From Notospermus geniculatus (lineage: Eukaryota > Nemertea > Pilidiophora > Heteronemertea > Lineidae), in the NCBI GenBank assembly GCA_002633025.1, contig NMRB01000211.1, positions 406,164 through 470,163 of the forward strand: 64,000 nt of DNA, written 5' to 3'. Made by a program: the position numbers and the translations under genes. Below, piece by piece: positions 20,973 to 31,637 of the stretch (the first letter of the stretch is position 1; each line of letters begins with the position of its first letter). The notes below the pieces were generated by a model. That model saw nothing but the letters and a program-made list of their open reading frames with translations. It was not told where the DNA came from and did no database searches.

Positions 20973-21159
20973 TACATGTGACCTGTGCTCTGGCAAAAGT
21001 AGGTGCAAGTCGCATTAATGAGGAAACGGTTCAGCCTTCTCTGCAGGTTGACAGTAGTAGTAGTGGACAGCAGTCAATCGTTGAGTTAAAACTCAGATGA
21101 CTCAGACTGTGATTAATCACCTGCGACATGTGCCTATGTTTGCCGGAGCAGGTCACGTA
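20973..21159. mobile_element. foldback MITE, ACATGTGACCTG ends
   Basis: TACATGTGACCTGTGCTC on the left mirrors GAGCAGGTCACGTA on the right, with GGCAAA, TAGG and GTCGCA in matching order inside the arms. It is related by its TGTGACC end to 42780-42986. Confidence 0.6.
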
Positions 21160-21683
21160 TTGGTCCGCTGGGACTTTGCTGCCGTCTTTTGGCGCAGCTG
21201 ACCATGCTCCTATCGGGAGAACAGCTGGTACTAATGATCAGATATCATAATATGCCGTAATCGGTGAACAAGCTTGGTAGAAAAAAAACAAGTTTTCCTG
21301 AAGTTAAACCACGTAGTTGTATCATTTTATGGGTTGCACTTAGGCATAATAACTAATGAATGTTGATGATGCACTTTATCTTCATCAGCAGTTACATGAT
21401 GTAGTAATCAACAATTATGAGCAATTTTGCAAATTTTGTGTGTTCGTGCACAGCCTGTTCATAGACAATGAAGGGAAGTTAGTATTTACTATTTACTGTA
21501 GACGGTGAACTCCACCCCACCAGGTCGTGCGTGGCCTGCATGCATTGGGTAGACGTAGATAACTCAGTGTGCACAATAAGTACGAAGGTCCAATATAGAG
21601 GGAATATTGTCTTGACATGCCCATATTCATTTAAGCCCCCTCAGGTATAGGCCTACCTATTACGTGAATGATGATTCACTAAA
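21160..21683. other. no recognisable feature
   Basis: CCGCTGGGACTTTGCTGCCG (21169 onward) resembles the interior of the nested element at 42092-42300. Otherwise nothing was seen. Confidence 0.3.
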
Positions 21684-21893
21684 AGCATAAAGGAATCAAA
21701 CATAAGGTTCAACTTACATTTTTTACAAATTTAGTATTTTCTAAATATGGACAGTATCCATTTAAAACTCAACAGATTTGCATTCTGACTCTTCCATATG
21801 TAGGCAAGACCCTTCTGCTTGTTTAGTGCAAATTTTGTTGAATTCAGACTAGTTGCTCTTTACACTAAAAGGTCTGAATTAATGAGAACCCCA
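21684..21893. repeat. fragment of the CATAAAGGAATCAACCATAA element
   Basis: It is the reverse complement of 36841-37043, sharing GCATAAAGGAATCAA, AAAATTTGTTGAATTC-like and GGTCTGAATTAATGAGAACC-type words. Only one TIR is present, so the copy is truncated. Confidence 0.6.
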
Positions 21894-22424
21894 CGATTAT
21901 GAGAGCGCAGGGTCGGCCATCTGTGTATTTTGAATAGGCTAACATACATTTGCACATGGAACACTAATTGTGTCAAAAATGCCTCTGTTATCCTCATGGG
22001 GATGCCTTTTACACCCCCTAAAATTTGCCTTGGTCTGCTAATACATGTAATTCCAATTATCACAAATTACTCTTGAACATTTCACCACATCCTCCCACCC
22101 ATGAGCTGCATTTCCGCTGTCAGACTTGTGATTGCTCTTATTAATGACATAAACGAAATGATCCTTGACTAGGTGTGGTCTGAATTACATCTATTTCAAG
22201 AAAGTGATGGCGAATTCATGGAACGCATCGCAGACAGACATCTGTTAGAGCTTGAAAGTTACCTTCCATGTACCTTGCCCTGATGGAGGTGAACAAATTA
22301 CTGGTAGTAATGCCATGAACCATGGTTTACCTGACGTCAGGGAATGTGCTAAAGGATGAGTTTTGTTCTTACACGTACTCAATAGCAGTTGGCCTACTGA
22401 GTATTCAAAAAACACGAGTATACG
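21894..22424. other. no recognisable feature
   Basis: Unique-looking sequence with no repeat ends or coding frame. Confidence 0.3.
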
Positions 22425-22516
22425 TACAGTACAGATCACAATTGACATCCCTAAAGTCGCATTATGCGATAAACTTGCACGAAGTCGTAGGGATGTCAGT
22501 TGTGATCTGTACTGTA
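22425..22516. repeat. foldback with 29-bp arms
   Basis: The 29-bp arms at 22425-22453 and 22488-22516 match with one difference (TACAGTACAGATCACA and its reverse). The 34-bp loop holds a small GCGATAA palindrome. It would form a stable hairpin. Confidence 0.75.
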
Positions 22517-22542
22517 TGTGATCTAATGCTGCAGCTACACTA

Positions 22543-22816
22543 CGTTGCACTATTGACCTCCCTGCCATGCCGTGCACCATACACGTACCACATGCAGCGT
22601 CATGCACGTACCATCCTCGTATCTTCCACGGATGTCATGCGCCGTCATGGAAGGCATGCAGTGAAGACGTAACATCATTCGCCCATGGAGCGCGGACGTC
22701 ACGCAACAGAGACGCGTGACGCACCCATACCATACGCGATGAACTGAAGCATACATGTACCTTCCGCATCACATTCACGGAAGGTATGCAGATAAAGGGA
22801 GGTCAGTTATACAACG
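22543..22816. mobile_element. TIR element, CGTTGYAC-TTGACCTCCCT ends
   Basis: The left end CGTTGCACTATTGACCTCCC mirrors the right end GGGAGGTCAGTTATACAACG. The interior repeats GTACC, GACGTCACGC and GGAAGGTA words. Relatives are at 11134-11330, 51284-51551 and 52865-52950. Confidence 0.65.
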
Positions 22817-23477
22817 TACTGTAAACTTTGTCTTAGTTTGCATATGATGTGAACTATTTTCATACTGAGCCAGAAATGAGATTTTGAGTAAGAATAGTTT
22901 AATTTTTGTGATGTATTAAGTAAAAATAAAACCTCTTTGAGGAAAATACCGGTACACCAAAACCCCAGATAATGCAAGTGATGAAAAACAGCTCGTGTTA
23001 GGGGAGAGACAATAAGATAAAATGTGCTGTGAAACATTCATGGATGTTACAGAAGGCAAACGACATCACAATACATTGTAGGCGACACCATAGGCCAATG
23101 TTGAAGATGATATACCATGCAAGATTGATATTAGATTATATTTCACAAAAAAATACTTTGTGCGGGCTTCTCAGCAAATCAGTCACGCTAGGTTAGCATG
23201 GTACCAACTCATGGCCTACCTGGAGAAATGCAGCCTATATATATTGAGATAGTGAAAGTGAATGTTCTAGGATTAAATACCATTCCGAGTTCTCTCAGTG
23301 CAGCATAGAAAGTGCAGAATGCGGTGTCACATTCTGCAGACTTTCCAAAAATATTGATAAATGACGAAGTTTTCCAGCCTAGAAATATGTCAATTAATAA
23401 ACCCAAAATCACTCAGAAATTCCTGCTAATGACGTCATTCATAATCTGCGCATGTGCAGAACACAATTTAGCAACCA
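22817..23477. other. no recognisable feature
   Basis: AT-rich, with a possible short foldback near 23305-23345 (AATGCGGTGTCACATTC). Nothing coding was seen. Confidence 0.3.
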
Positions 23478-23690
23478 TGCCGAGATCGGTTATCGTTTAC
23501 ACAGCAGTGTTATCGAACCGATCCATGCTCGGACCAGTCTGTGACCACCTCCAACTGGTGGTCTCAGATCGGTTCGGTTTGGAACCGTTCCTGGCACGCT
23601 TGTCCCGTTTACACTTGCTATTTTTTTGGTGATCCGTGCTCGGACCGGTCTGAGATCGGTTATTTTTCCTCAGTGTAAACATGGCTTATG
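23478..23690. repeat. degenerate TIR element with GAGATCGGTTA words
   Basis: GAGATCGGTTATCGTTTACAC near 23481 recurs as GAGATCGGTTATTTTTCC near 23651, and GCTCGGACCAGTCTG recurs as GCTCGGACCGGTCTGA. Direct and inverted pairs are mixed, as in 19339-19757. Confidence 0.4.
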
Positions 23691-23891
23691 TGTCACCTCA
23701 ATGCACTCCATTGTTTTGTTACAATTACCCCATCTACTGCCACATCACAGTTCAACTTGGGTGTGGTGTGCTTCCAGCTCAGGTGAAGTAGACATCTTGT
23801 TGGAATTGACTTCAAATTATCTGTAACCATAACAACCAGTGTGGGCTGACTTGAATCAAAATTATTTCATTATTCTGATGTGTTGATGGTA

Positions 23892-24080
23892 CAATTCTGA
23901 CATTCTTCTTTCCTTCTGACACGAAACGGTACCCCAGGCATAAACAGAGAATACCAATAGGAGAGTAAATTAAAATTGAGAATGCTTTAGCATGCAGTTA
24001 CAGATGCTGGACAAAAGACCTGATACCGCGCGGTACTGAGGTATTCTTGTCGAGGTCTGAATCCCGGGAATGACAAACCT
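23892..24080 (+). repeat. dispersed direct duplication, unit 1
   Basis: CAATTCTGACATTCTTCTTT through GCATAAACA, AATACCAATAGGAG and ACAAAAGACCTGATAC repeats at 24481-24655. Unit 1 has an extra CGCGCGGTA. Confidence 0.8.
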
Positions 24081-24109
24081 AGGGGTAGGATGTGTTACCA
24101 TATCTGTAG

Positions 24110-24180
24110 CTGTTGAAGGAGATAAGATATGAAGGTGTGACAGACGGACACACACGCAGACACACACACACGGACACCAC
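24110..24180. repeat. ACAC-rich microsatellite
   Basis: GGACACACACGCAGACACACACACACGG-type sequence, shortened here, forms an impure CA repeat. Confidence 0.85.
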
Positions 24181-24254
24181 GACCAACAAGATGACATTGT
24201 AAATGTCGTATGGTTCCCGATGTACAGGTACTTCTACCGGTACATGAACGATAC

Positions 24255-24365
24255 ATTGTTAGAGATCAAGATACGATAGAGATCAGATAGGCCCCTACAT
24301 TAATAGAGATCAGATACATTGATAGACATCAGGATAAACTGACAGAGATCAGGATACATTGAGTG
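24255..24365. repeat. ATAGAGATCAGATACATT minisatellite
   Basis: Four or five diverged units of about 24 bp contain AGAGATCAG or AGACATCAGG followed by ATACATTGA. Confidence 0.7.
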
Positions 24366-24480
24366 ATGGATAACGATGAGGCCCATAGAATTTGATCTCA
24401 TGCCAATAACTCATCCCGTGATTGACCTTGACCTTGATATCTGATGGTCAAGGTCATTGCATAATCGAAATGGCCATCCT

Positions 24481-24655
24481 CAATTCTGACATTCTTCTTT
24501 CCTTCTGACACGAAATGGTACCTCAGGCATAAACAAAGAATACCAATAGGAGGGTAAATTAAAATTTAGAATGTTTTATCATGCAGTCACAGATGCTTGA
24601 CAAAAGACCTGATACTGAGGTCTTGTCTAGGTCTGAATCCCTGGAAATGTCATCA
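24481..24655 (+). repeat. dispersed direct duplication, unit 2
   Basis: Collinear with 23892-24080 with about 10% differences by eye. The 400 bp between holds the microsatellites and a TTGACCTTGACCTTGATATC stretch. Confidence 0.8.
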
Positions 24656-24896
24656 TTCCTGTGTAGGCCTACTTGTTCAGCCTTTTGCATGATTTTTGCA
24701 TACTCGATAAACATCAAATGCACAGCGAGGATACCTCCTTTATATTCCAGACAATGGGAACCTAGCCTGCTTGGTATAGTATGATAATACCACATTGATA
24801 TACTTGATATTGTTGTGACTTCACTTGATGAACAGTAGTTTGCAAAGTTTTTTAATCCAAAAACCGAATTGACGATTTTTCGGTTGAAAATAGCCG
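24656..24896. other. no recognisable feature
   Basis: Frames on both strands at 24559-24795 have no domain. No repeat was recognised. Confidence 0.3.
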
Positions 24897-25143
24897 CGCT
24901 TCCACTGCAGCTTTTAAACCCGGTCTAATTAATAGTACCGGTGTCGACCCGCATATAAATAAGACCCGATATTTCATGGCTTGGGCTTCCACTACTGGAT
25001 GGCGATACGTGGAGTGAACCGGTGTTGCATCCGCATTTAATTTAGATTCGGAGTATACTCGTCGGCTATGCTATCTGAACTTAATAGATCCGGGCTTATT
25101 GAGAACCGGACTTATAAACAGGGACATCCTGTAATGGAAGCAG
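24897..25143. repeat. possible degenerate TIR element
   Basis: CGCTTCCACTGCAG near 24897 is mirrored by CTGTAATGGAAGCAG near 25131, and AAACCCGGTCTAATTAATAG by a diverged reverse with CCGGGCTTATT. TAYAAATAAG words repeat inside. Confidence 0.4.
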
Positions 25144-25567
25144 AATAAGCCTGGACAAATACTCTGGTTTTTTCCGTAAGCGCAGCTTATGTTATTTTCT
25201 CACAAAGAGAGTTGTTCATTCTGGATTTTAGATCACACAATTTTGACAAACCGGTCGTTGAGGAAGGAATTGGCAGACCTAGATGTGAGAACATCCAGTG
25301 AAGTGAGTGTCCTAGCTCTCCTTTCCACATCAAGTGGTCAGTTCGTGTGAGCAACTGCCAGATTAATTCTGCAGGTTACATGTACTGTACATGGATTGTG
25401 GTTGGCCATCATTGCAGTCTATTTCCTTGAAGGTGGGCCTTGCCCAACTTGACTGACTTGGCTGTACATTTTAAATATTGGCGCTTGGATGTGGTCAATG
25501 GGCCAGGCCATGATTGGCCTGCAAATTATTGTGCCTTTATGAAAGAGTACCGGTAGGCCTACTTAAA

Positions 25568-25749
25568 GCGAATCGATAGCGAAAAAATTTGATTTAGAAA
25601 TAGAATTTGAAAGGGGACGAATTTTCAGGAAAAAACGTAAACAAACTTCTCCAGAATGTCAACAAAGAAATTTTCGTGCATTTTGATTGGCTGAATTTTG
25701 TGTTTACAAACACCAGCCAAATGTAAACAAAATCCGCTGTCGATTTGCT
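25568..25749. mobile_element. MITE flanked by TTAA
   Basis: TTAA lies at 25564-25567 and 25750-25753. Ends are AGCGAATCGATAGCG and the reverse CGCTGTCGATTTGCT. TTAA duplication is the hallmark of piggyBac-type insertion. The 182-bp interior has GTAAACAAA words in both orientations. Confidence 0.65.
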
Positions 25750-25784
25750 TTAATTTAAAAAAAGGATTTGAAAATTTTCTCCCG

Positions 25785-26085
25785 GGGAGCCACAGTGGTT
25801 CGGGCCTCCAACTAGCGGTCAGAGGGTCCCGGGTTCGAATGCCACTGGGCGTGAGACTTTGGGCGTGAGACTTTGGGCAAGTCTGTTTGCCTCACTGGCC
25901 TCTCTCCACCCAGGTCACAGTATAAATGGGTACCGGTCAGAAATGCTGAGATTGTAGCGCTGAATGAGCAGCTCATCTGAGTTCTACTGAAAGGTTTCAG
26001 GATAGACTGGTGTTAAAGTGTAAAGTCGGATGACACCTCTACCTCTGTTGATATCAGACTATAAACCCAAACTTCAACTTTTTAA
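25785..26085 (+). mobile_element. tRNA-derived SINE, nearly full length
   Basis: It runs from GGAGCCACAGTGGTTCGGG (decayed A box) through GGGTTCGAATGCC (B box) and the shared body to ATAAACCCAAACTTCAAC. GGGCGTGAGACTTT is locally duplicated near 25848-25875. Confidence 0.8.
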
Positions 26086-26503
26086 ACTCCCCACGAGTGT
26101 ATGAATAACCAGTTTGATTGATCAGTAAAACTTCCCTATGGGCTTAAAAAGTCTGCATGCTATCAACACTCAAAATAATATGACACTATAAAACCATACA
26201 TGAATCAACTACTTGGGAGAAGGAATGAATCATGTCCATTCAACAACATACCAACTTCCCTGCAGCGACAATATAATTACGTTTTATTATCACTATTTTC
26301 ATAGTTTGCAATCAATGAATCAATTTAGGAGGTAATAGAACCAGAGTAATAATTGTTGATTCAACAATTTACTCGTGAAATTTTGGGTAGTATCAATCAT
26401 TATTGGTAGTCAGGTTAGAGACTCTTTTTCATTTTGTTTGTAGTCCGCCGTTTTTCATGTAACAGCTGTCCATGAATGGATGATGATGATGATCTTCTTC
26501 GTT
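26086..26503. other. no recognisable feature
   Basis: AT-rich with a GATGATGATGAT run at 26479-26492. Nothing else was recognised. Confidence 0.35.
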
Positions 26504-26685
26504 TTAGCAGATATTCTTTCGCGATTTTCACCTGTGTCAACCTCTAGAATTGGCAGGTCATTGTCAGCTGAGCAGAAGGCCCATGGGCCTCTTGTTAGCA
26601 GATATTCTTTCGCGATTTTCACTTGTGTCAACCTCTACAATTGGCAGGTCATTGTCAGCTGAGCACAAGGCCCATGGGCCTCTTG
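26504..26685 (+). repeat. 91-bp tandem duplication
   Basis: Two units start at 26504 and 26595 with TTAGCAGATATTCTTTCGCG and end in GGCCCATGGGCCTCTTG, a local palindrome. Three differences were seen. Both open frames here simply follow the duplication. A diverged AGGCCTCTTGTTT also occurs at 27011. Confidence 0.9.
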
Positions 26686-27312
26686 TTTTGATTTCCAGAT
26701 CAGTATTCTACAGACATAAAAGAGCTGTATAAGATTTTAAATTGGGCAGGAATACATGAGAACTAAATGAGAAATTTGGATGTAGGCCTACGTCAAACTC
26801 ATTTTCTAATGTTTTGGTCTGAGTGCTAGACGTTGGGTGGCGCAGTGGCGCCAGGGCTGAACACTATGGGCCGTATTCCAAAAGGGTGATCATCGCCCGA
26901 CTAAGACTTGGACGCGTGTAACTTCACCAAATGCCCTATTATTTCATCTAGAGATCTACATGTACATGTATGTGCGCCTAGCGTTATGTTAAGCTGAGTG
27001 CATGATCCACAGGCCTCTTGTTTTTAGGTAAGTGCCCTTCAAGAGATAGCAGGTATCTGGAAGCTACATTGCCAGGTTCCAATATATCAGTCATGGTCAT
27101 AATTCATTGCTGTTCATTTACATAGTGAACTGTTGTACACCGTGATCTCATTAACTTTTCAAGGTTGATGCATACCATGAAGAGATGGTTGGTTTCAGAA
27201 AAAAATAAATCCTTGTTTCATCACTGTAACCTCATGTCATTACTTAACCGTCACCTTCCCATCTGCACAATTACATGGTTTAGATCCCCCGCTTAAAAAT
27301 GGCAAGATCATA
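26686..27312. other. no recognisable feature
   Basis: No repeat ends or coding frame were found apart from the short AGGCCTCTTG word noted above. Confidence 0.3.
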
Positions 27313-27873
27313 CAACGGCGCGGATCCAAGGGGGTGCATCCGGCACATGCCCCCTTTTGGCTAAACTCCTTACGCAGTTGTGAGTCGCGCCCCCTTCGGT
27401 TTACTCGCTCGCCACAACTGCTTTACTTCATGGAAGTCGCCGCGTTTGGTCAACAGATGGCGTCAGGGCCTGGCGCGAGTTTTACAGCCTATCAGCATGC
27501 TGCTTTCAGAACTCTTTGGCCCGTTGGCAACGGATGTTCTTGTGCTACCATGGCTACGAACCATTCGGCCAATGAAAAAGTGTCTCAGGCCAGCTTGGTT
27601 ACTGGTTGCTCGGTGCCTTCATTGGTCGACTCTCTCAGCGCCATCTGTTGACCAAACGCGGCGAATTTTACGAAGTTAAGCAGTTGTGGAGACCGGGTAA
27701 ACCGAAGGGGGCGCGGTACACAACTGCGTAGGGAGTTTACCTTTTGGCCAACAAATCTATAAAATTGTCCTTGAAATTCCGAAATTTGGAGCAAACCATT
27801 GAAATTCACTGCAGATTTCAATGTTTCTAGCACAGTGCACCCCCTCTTTTCTGAAATCATTTATCCGCCCCTG
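27313..27873. mobile_element. GGCGGATCC-type element interrupted by a MULE-like MITE
   Basis: The left end GGCGCGGATCCAAGGGGG and right end TTATCCGCCCCTG are loosely inverted. The part after the nested insertion (CAACAAATCTATAAAATTG, then GAAATTCACTGCAGATTTC) matches 31498-31637 in reverse, which is the uninterrupted relative. Confidence 0.65.
27362..27739. mobile_element. MULE-like MITE with 9-bp target duplication (copy B)
   Basis: CCTTTTGGC occurs exactly at 27353-27361 and 27740-27748. Ends and arms match 5093-5482, with TAAACTCC, GCAGTTGTG and TTTGGTCAACAGATGGCG. The relative at 31498-31637 shows the unoccupied target (ACTTTCGGC). Two independent insertions with 9-bp duplications fix the ends to the base. 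Confidence 0.9.
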
Positions 27874-27967
27874 ATACAGATCGTTAGAGGTGGCAAACTT
27901 CCAGAATCACTCTCAGCTTGAACCACTCATAGCAGAGTCGATCACCATCTTGGTGTTTTCAAAATAG

Positions 27968-28170
27968 CAAATGGGACTGTATTTTCGTCACTTGAGGAAT
28001 CAGAGTTGTGATCCTTGGGAAAACTGAAAAAGCTACGCACTTGCAAATTGCAGGGATTATTTGTTGTGCTGTACAGAATAATCACTGCGATTTGCAGCTT
28101 CATAGCTTTCTCCATTTTCTCAAGGACCACAACTCAGATTCCTCAATTGACGAAAATGAACAGTCCCTTT
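27968..28170. repeat. foldback element
   Basis: The left arm (27968-28055) and right arm (28085-28170) pair through GGGACTGT, TTTTCGTCA, GAGGAATC and GAGTTGTG. Frames on both strands over the arms are mirror products. Confidence 0.7.
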
Positions 28171-28239
28171 TCTTCGGTTTCCCACAAAACCCTGCGATAA
28201 CACATCCATTTTTTTTCAGCGCCACATAGAACCTTCGGT

Positions 28240-28337
28240 ATCCTCCCACAGCAGGGGTTTTTACCTCACTCTCTTCATCCACTCACACTGTTAGTGTATA
28301 TGAAGAGGAGCGAGACCAAGCCCTGCTATTGGAGGAT
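28240..28337. mobile_element. MITE, ATCCTCCCACAGCAGG ends
   Basis: ATCCTCCCACAGCAGGGG and the reverse CCCTGCTATTGGAGGAT bound a 98-bp hairpin with CTCTTCAT and ATGAAGAG in the arms. GAACCTTCGGT on the left and GAACCTATGGT on the right may be a decayed target duplication. Relatives are at 43242-43335, 38868-39550 and 20480-20913. Confidence 0.7.
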
Positions 28338-28902
28338 GAACCTATGGTATCTGTTGGAAGCTATGATGTCATGATTACATATTGAGTGACGCCAGTGGTT
28401 TTTAGGGCTCATTTTGCACGCGGAATCGTCTGCAACATGATTAGTTCTCCTGCCAACAGTGGCACCCTGAGGGTTAACAACATAGATTTATGTTGGGCAG
28501 AGGCAATCATTTTCACGTTCATCCTCTCATCTGCCTGAAGCTTGCCGGCATCCTTACAACAGAATTTGCTGATAGCATAGATGAATCCATATTTGAGAGA
28601 CACGTTGCCTGTTCAGATTGCAGTATTGGTTACCAGAACTATGCAAACAAGTCTGAGAGGGTACAGCTGAGCTGTTACCAATGGTTACACGTTGGTTGCG
28701 AGAATACATTGCAGTAGTGTGTTGTATGCCCAGGGTTGATGATGAGGGGATGTAGATGTTTCATTGTGAAACACCATTGGAGGGAGTAGTTCTTTTCACA
28801 TCGGCTGTAAAACCCTGGGAAGTGCATGATAAAAAGATCACTGGCAAAGGAGTTTGTTTTCATCAGTACAACATGGTCAGACTTTTCACGCCTTCTTAAT
28901 GG
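28338..28902. other. no recognisable gene
   Basis: A 75-codon frame at 28490-28717 has scattered Cys residues but no recognised domain and no repeat partner. It is not called a gene. Confidence 0.25.
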
Positions 28903-29337
28903 CAACCTCGTCCCCAGGATCTAACTCGAAATTTCTTATGCTTTTGCCTTGGGACGAGGTTATTTTTTGGCTTTTGGTCGTCGGACCCTGGATTCACTTC
29001 CAACCTGGCACCTTCGGCCCAACGCTTATTTAACCTCGGTTACAGTAATGATTGTAAAAAAATATAGTTTCATTAAACTCTATTTAATGAAAATATATTT
29101 TCATTAAACATTTATGTCTGTCGTCAGAAAGAATAATGTTTGCTATAATATGAAAAAAAACAAAATAAAATAAAACCGTATTTTAATCCATTTCCCGGGT
29201 ATGACGTAAGACCGATATGTACGGTACATTCCATGCATTGTACACCATGTACCGGTACACGAGCCAACCACAGCCGAGGTATTCGGTTCTGAAGCCAGGG
29301 ATTAACAAGCCAACGTTAAGCCCTGGGAACGAGGTTG
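28903..29337. mobile_element. CAACCTCGTYCCCAGG element with 9-bp flank repeat
   Basis: TCTTAATGG occurs exactly at 28894-28902 and 29338-29346. Ends are CAACCTCGTCCCCAGG and CCCTGGGAACGAGGTTG. A 95-bp relative is at 52138-52232. Duplications of 8-9 bp fit hAT or MULE. The interior has AAAATATATTTTCATTAAA-type AT-rich sequence. Confidence 0.8.
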
Positions 29338-29390
29338 TCTTAATGGGAGACTTTCCTAATCCTGCTGTTAGATGACACCACCAGTTATAG

Positions 29391-29704
29391 GCTGACTAAA
29401 AAAAAATTGTTGGTTTTCATCTCCGCCCGCCCATCAAAATGCTCCCGCCCCTGATTTAAAAAAAAAATTTATTTTCGGTAAAACGTCTTAAAAATGCAAG
29501 TACATGTAGCAACCGTCAAACGATCGTTGATCTAACGCGCACGCTACCTGGCGGTCAGCAGCGTCACTATACATCGTCGGCACCAACTGACGTGCCGCAC
29601 CAGCCCACTTCTTCAACAACCTACAGAAAAATTTAAAAACATAAAAAATGCCTCCCCGCCCCACTTTTTCACAAAAAAAGGATGAAAACCTTTTTTTTAG
29701 TGGG
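29391..29704. repeat. possible TIR element with A-run ends
   Basis: GACTAAAAAAAAATTG then GGTTTTCATC on the left mirrors GATGAAAACC and TTTTTTTAGTG on the right. CGCCCGCCC and CCGCCCC words lie inside each end. Poly-A makes the ends soft. Confidence 0.4.
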
Positions 29705-29709
29705 CCTTA

Positions 29710-29848
29710 AGTGTTCCTAGAACGCCATGGAATTTGACGTCATAGAGAAGAAATGCACGCCATGACGCGACGTCATCCATAATGACGTGGGCACCATGGC
29801 TTACGTCTATGACATCAAATTTTGTGACGTTCTAGGATTCCTAACAGG
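29710..29848. mobile_element. foldback MITE, TCCTAGAACG ends
   Basis: TTCCTAGAACG, AATTTGACGTCATAGA on the left pair with TCTATGACATCAAATTTTG and CGTTCTAGGA on the right. GGCCTT(T)AA stands at both flanks. CRE-like GACGTCA words are part of the arms. Confidence 0.65.
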
Positions 29849-30154
29849 CGGCCTTTAATAGCAGTATAAAGTATCCCATTGCAGTGATTTCATACTCTTA
29901 GCCAAGCACTCCAGTTCATAGCTGTGTGTGTGCCTAACGGCTATATGAAGAAAATGTTGATCGTTCTACGACCTTGGATGGATGAGCCTTAGTGTAGCTG
30001 TTCCTACATGAGGACGAGTTTGAAGTGACCAGTTTCCACAAGCCAGATCAATATGCCCCATCTGGGCAATCTCCTTTGCAGATACAATTTTTTTCTTGAA
30101 AAGCGAACCAAAATGTACGTCAGTGGTGCAGGGATGGAATAGATGACCGCGGAA

Positions 30155-30413
30155 GGAGCCACGGTGGTGTAGTGGTTCGGGCCTCCGACTGGCAGTCAGA
30201 AGGTCCTGGGTTCGAATCCCACTGGGTGTGAGACTTTGGGCAAGTCTCTGCCTCACTGGTGTATAAATGGGTACCGGTCGGAAATGATCGGTTAGCGCTG
30301 AATGAGCAGCTCATCTGAGTTCTACTGAAAGGTATCAGGATAGACGGGTTAAAGTGTAAAGTTGGATGACACCTCTACCGTTGTTGATATCGGACTATAA
30401 ACCCAAACTTTTT
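30155..30413 (+). mobile_element. tRNA-derived SINE, best-preserved copy
   Basis: GGAGCCACGGTGGTGTAGTGG contains a good A box (TGGTGTAGTGG). GGGTTCGAATCCCACTGGG contains a perfect B box about 40 bp on. The body phrases match the other copies, and it ends CTATAAACCCAAACTTTTT, suggesting pol III T-run termination. Short internal deletions (CTTGC and the CTCTCCACCCAGG block) set it apart. Confidence 0.85.
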
Positions 30414-30653
30414 AAAGGCCCGGGTCCATACTGAGATATTAACTGATGAGATGTCACCTGTAGTGCATTTTTGCATCACTGACCCACTGACCTAGATTCC
30501 AATGGGCCCCGGCCTTTAGTAGTCAAGCCTGGGCCTGCTGTGGAGGCTGCTATCGGGGCTAGCACTATGCTGTAACACCATAATAGGGTGGTGTGGTTTT
30601 CCAAAGATAGGGCCTAATTTCAGGTGGCTTCTACCACCATATATGGGACAGGC
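30414..30653. other. no recognisable feature
   Basis: Nothing coding or repeated was recognised. Confidence 0.3.
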
Positions 30654-30747
30654 CAGGGCTGTATTTAGGGGTAGGGGGCAGTTGCCCCCCCCCCAGCCAA
30701 CCANCCCCCCCCCCCCCCCCCGGACCAAAAAGCTAAATACGGCCCTG
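30654..30747. mobile_element. short hAT-like MITE, CAGGGCYGTATTTAG ends
   Basis: CAGGGCTGTATTTAG and CTAAATACGGCCCTG are inverted. CAGGC precedes and follows, possibly a short target duplication. The centre is a run of C with one N at 30704, so its length is not reliable. Confidence 0.7.
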
Positions 30748-31497
30748 CAGGCCCTTGGTCTTGGCCTACAAGTGCTGGGATAAAATCAACAAGGCTAACA
30801 TGGCTAATGACTTTCATGGTTTAACAGGGCTCAGGAAAATAGGTCATATTGGAAATGGCATGAAATCCCTTTTGGGAGTCATCAAGTTGTAGATTGCCTA
30901 ACAGCTATTAATAAAAGCAAAAAGATGTTATTGATTGAACTGTCAGATTCAGAGTAATGTGAGGGAACTCTGGCTGTAATCTAATGGGAGCCCTGTTGGG
31001 ATTTCAGCGGCTTTTATCTGAAGGGTAATCTTAAAGGAAAGTATAGTGTGGCTGTCATTTAGAAGCGGAACTGCTGACTGTGATGTTCGATGTTGATAGG
31101 TCTGTTGATGGAATGACAGATAACTTTCTCCTCGTTGATCGCTTGGTACTGAAGGGTATGTCGATCTACAGGATGCATATTGTCACACAGGCTAAAAGGT
31201 CTGATGCTGGCAAAATTTTTCTGACATGTTTCCACAATCCAGAACAATTCCTTGTTGGACAAATCAATGTTGTCTAATTTGTCATTTGTACAGGGGAAAG
31301 GAGGTTTTCTAACAGGTTGGTGAAAAATGTTGCTCTCTTTTGTTGGCGTGTCCCTTACAGGGTCAAAAGATTGTGATGATCAGCAGTGTCATTTATGTTG
31401 TTCATTATGTTGGAAAAATGTTGCCAATATAGGCCCATGCTGCTTTTAGGCAGGATGATGTATGGTGCGAGTTTGACCTACATGCATATACATGTAG
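30748..31497. other. no recognisable feature
   Basis: Short opposed frames at 31059-31277 have no domain. No repeat partner was found. Confidence 0.3.
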
Positions 31498-31637
31498 AAG
31501 GGGTGGATCCACGATTTCGGAACATTGAAATCTGCAGTGAATTTCAATGATTTGCTCCAAATTTCAGAATTTCACGGTCGATTTTACAGATTTGTTGGCC
31601 GAAAGTGGGGGCGTGCGCCCCCTTGGATCTGTGCCTG
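31498..31637. repeat. uninterrupted GGCGGATCC-type element
   Basis: Reverse-orientation relative of 27313-27873, with GGATCCA near one end and CCTTGGATCTGTGCCTG at the other. It preserves the site into which the MULE-like MITE inserted in the other copy. Confidence 0.6.

Noticed and set aside
23970-24197. 75-codon frame starting MSSCWSWCPC with a VCVCV run
   Set aside because: The VCVCV run is the translation of the CA microsatellite, and the rest is the dispersed duplication.
26480-26732. Two overlapping 60-codon frames with shared residues
   Set aside because: They are products of the 91-bp tandem duplication at 26504-26685.
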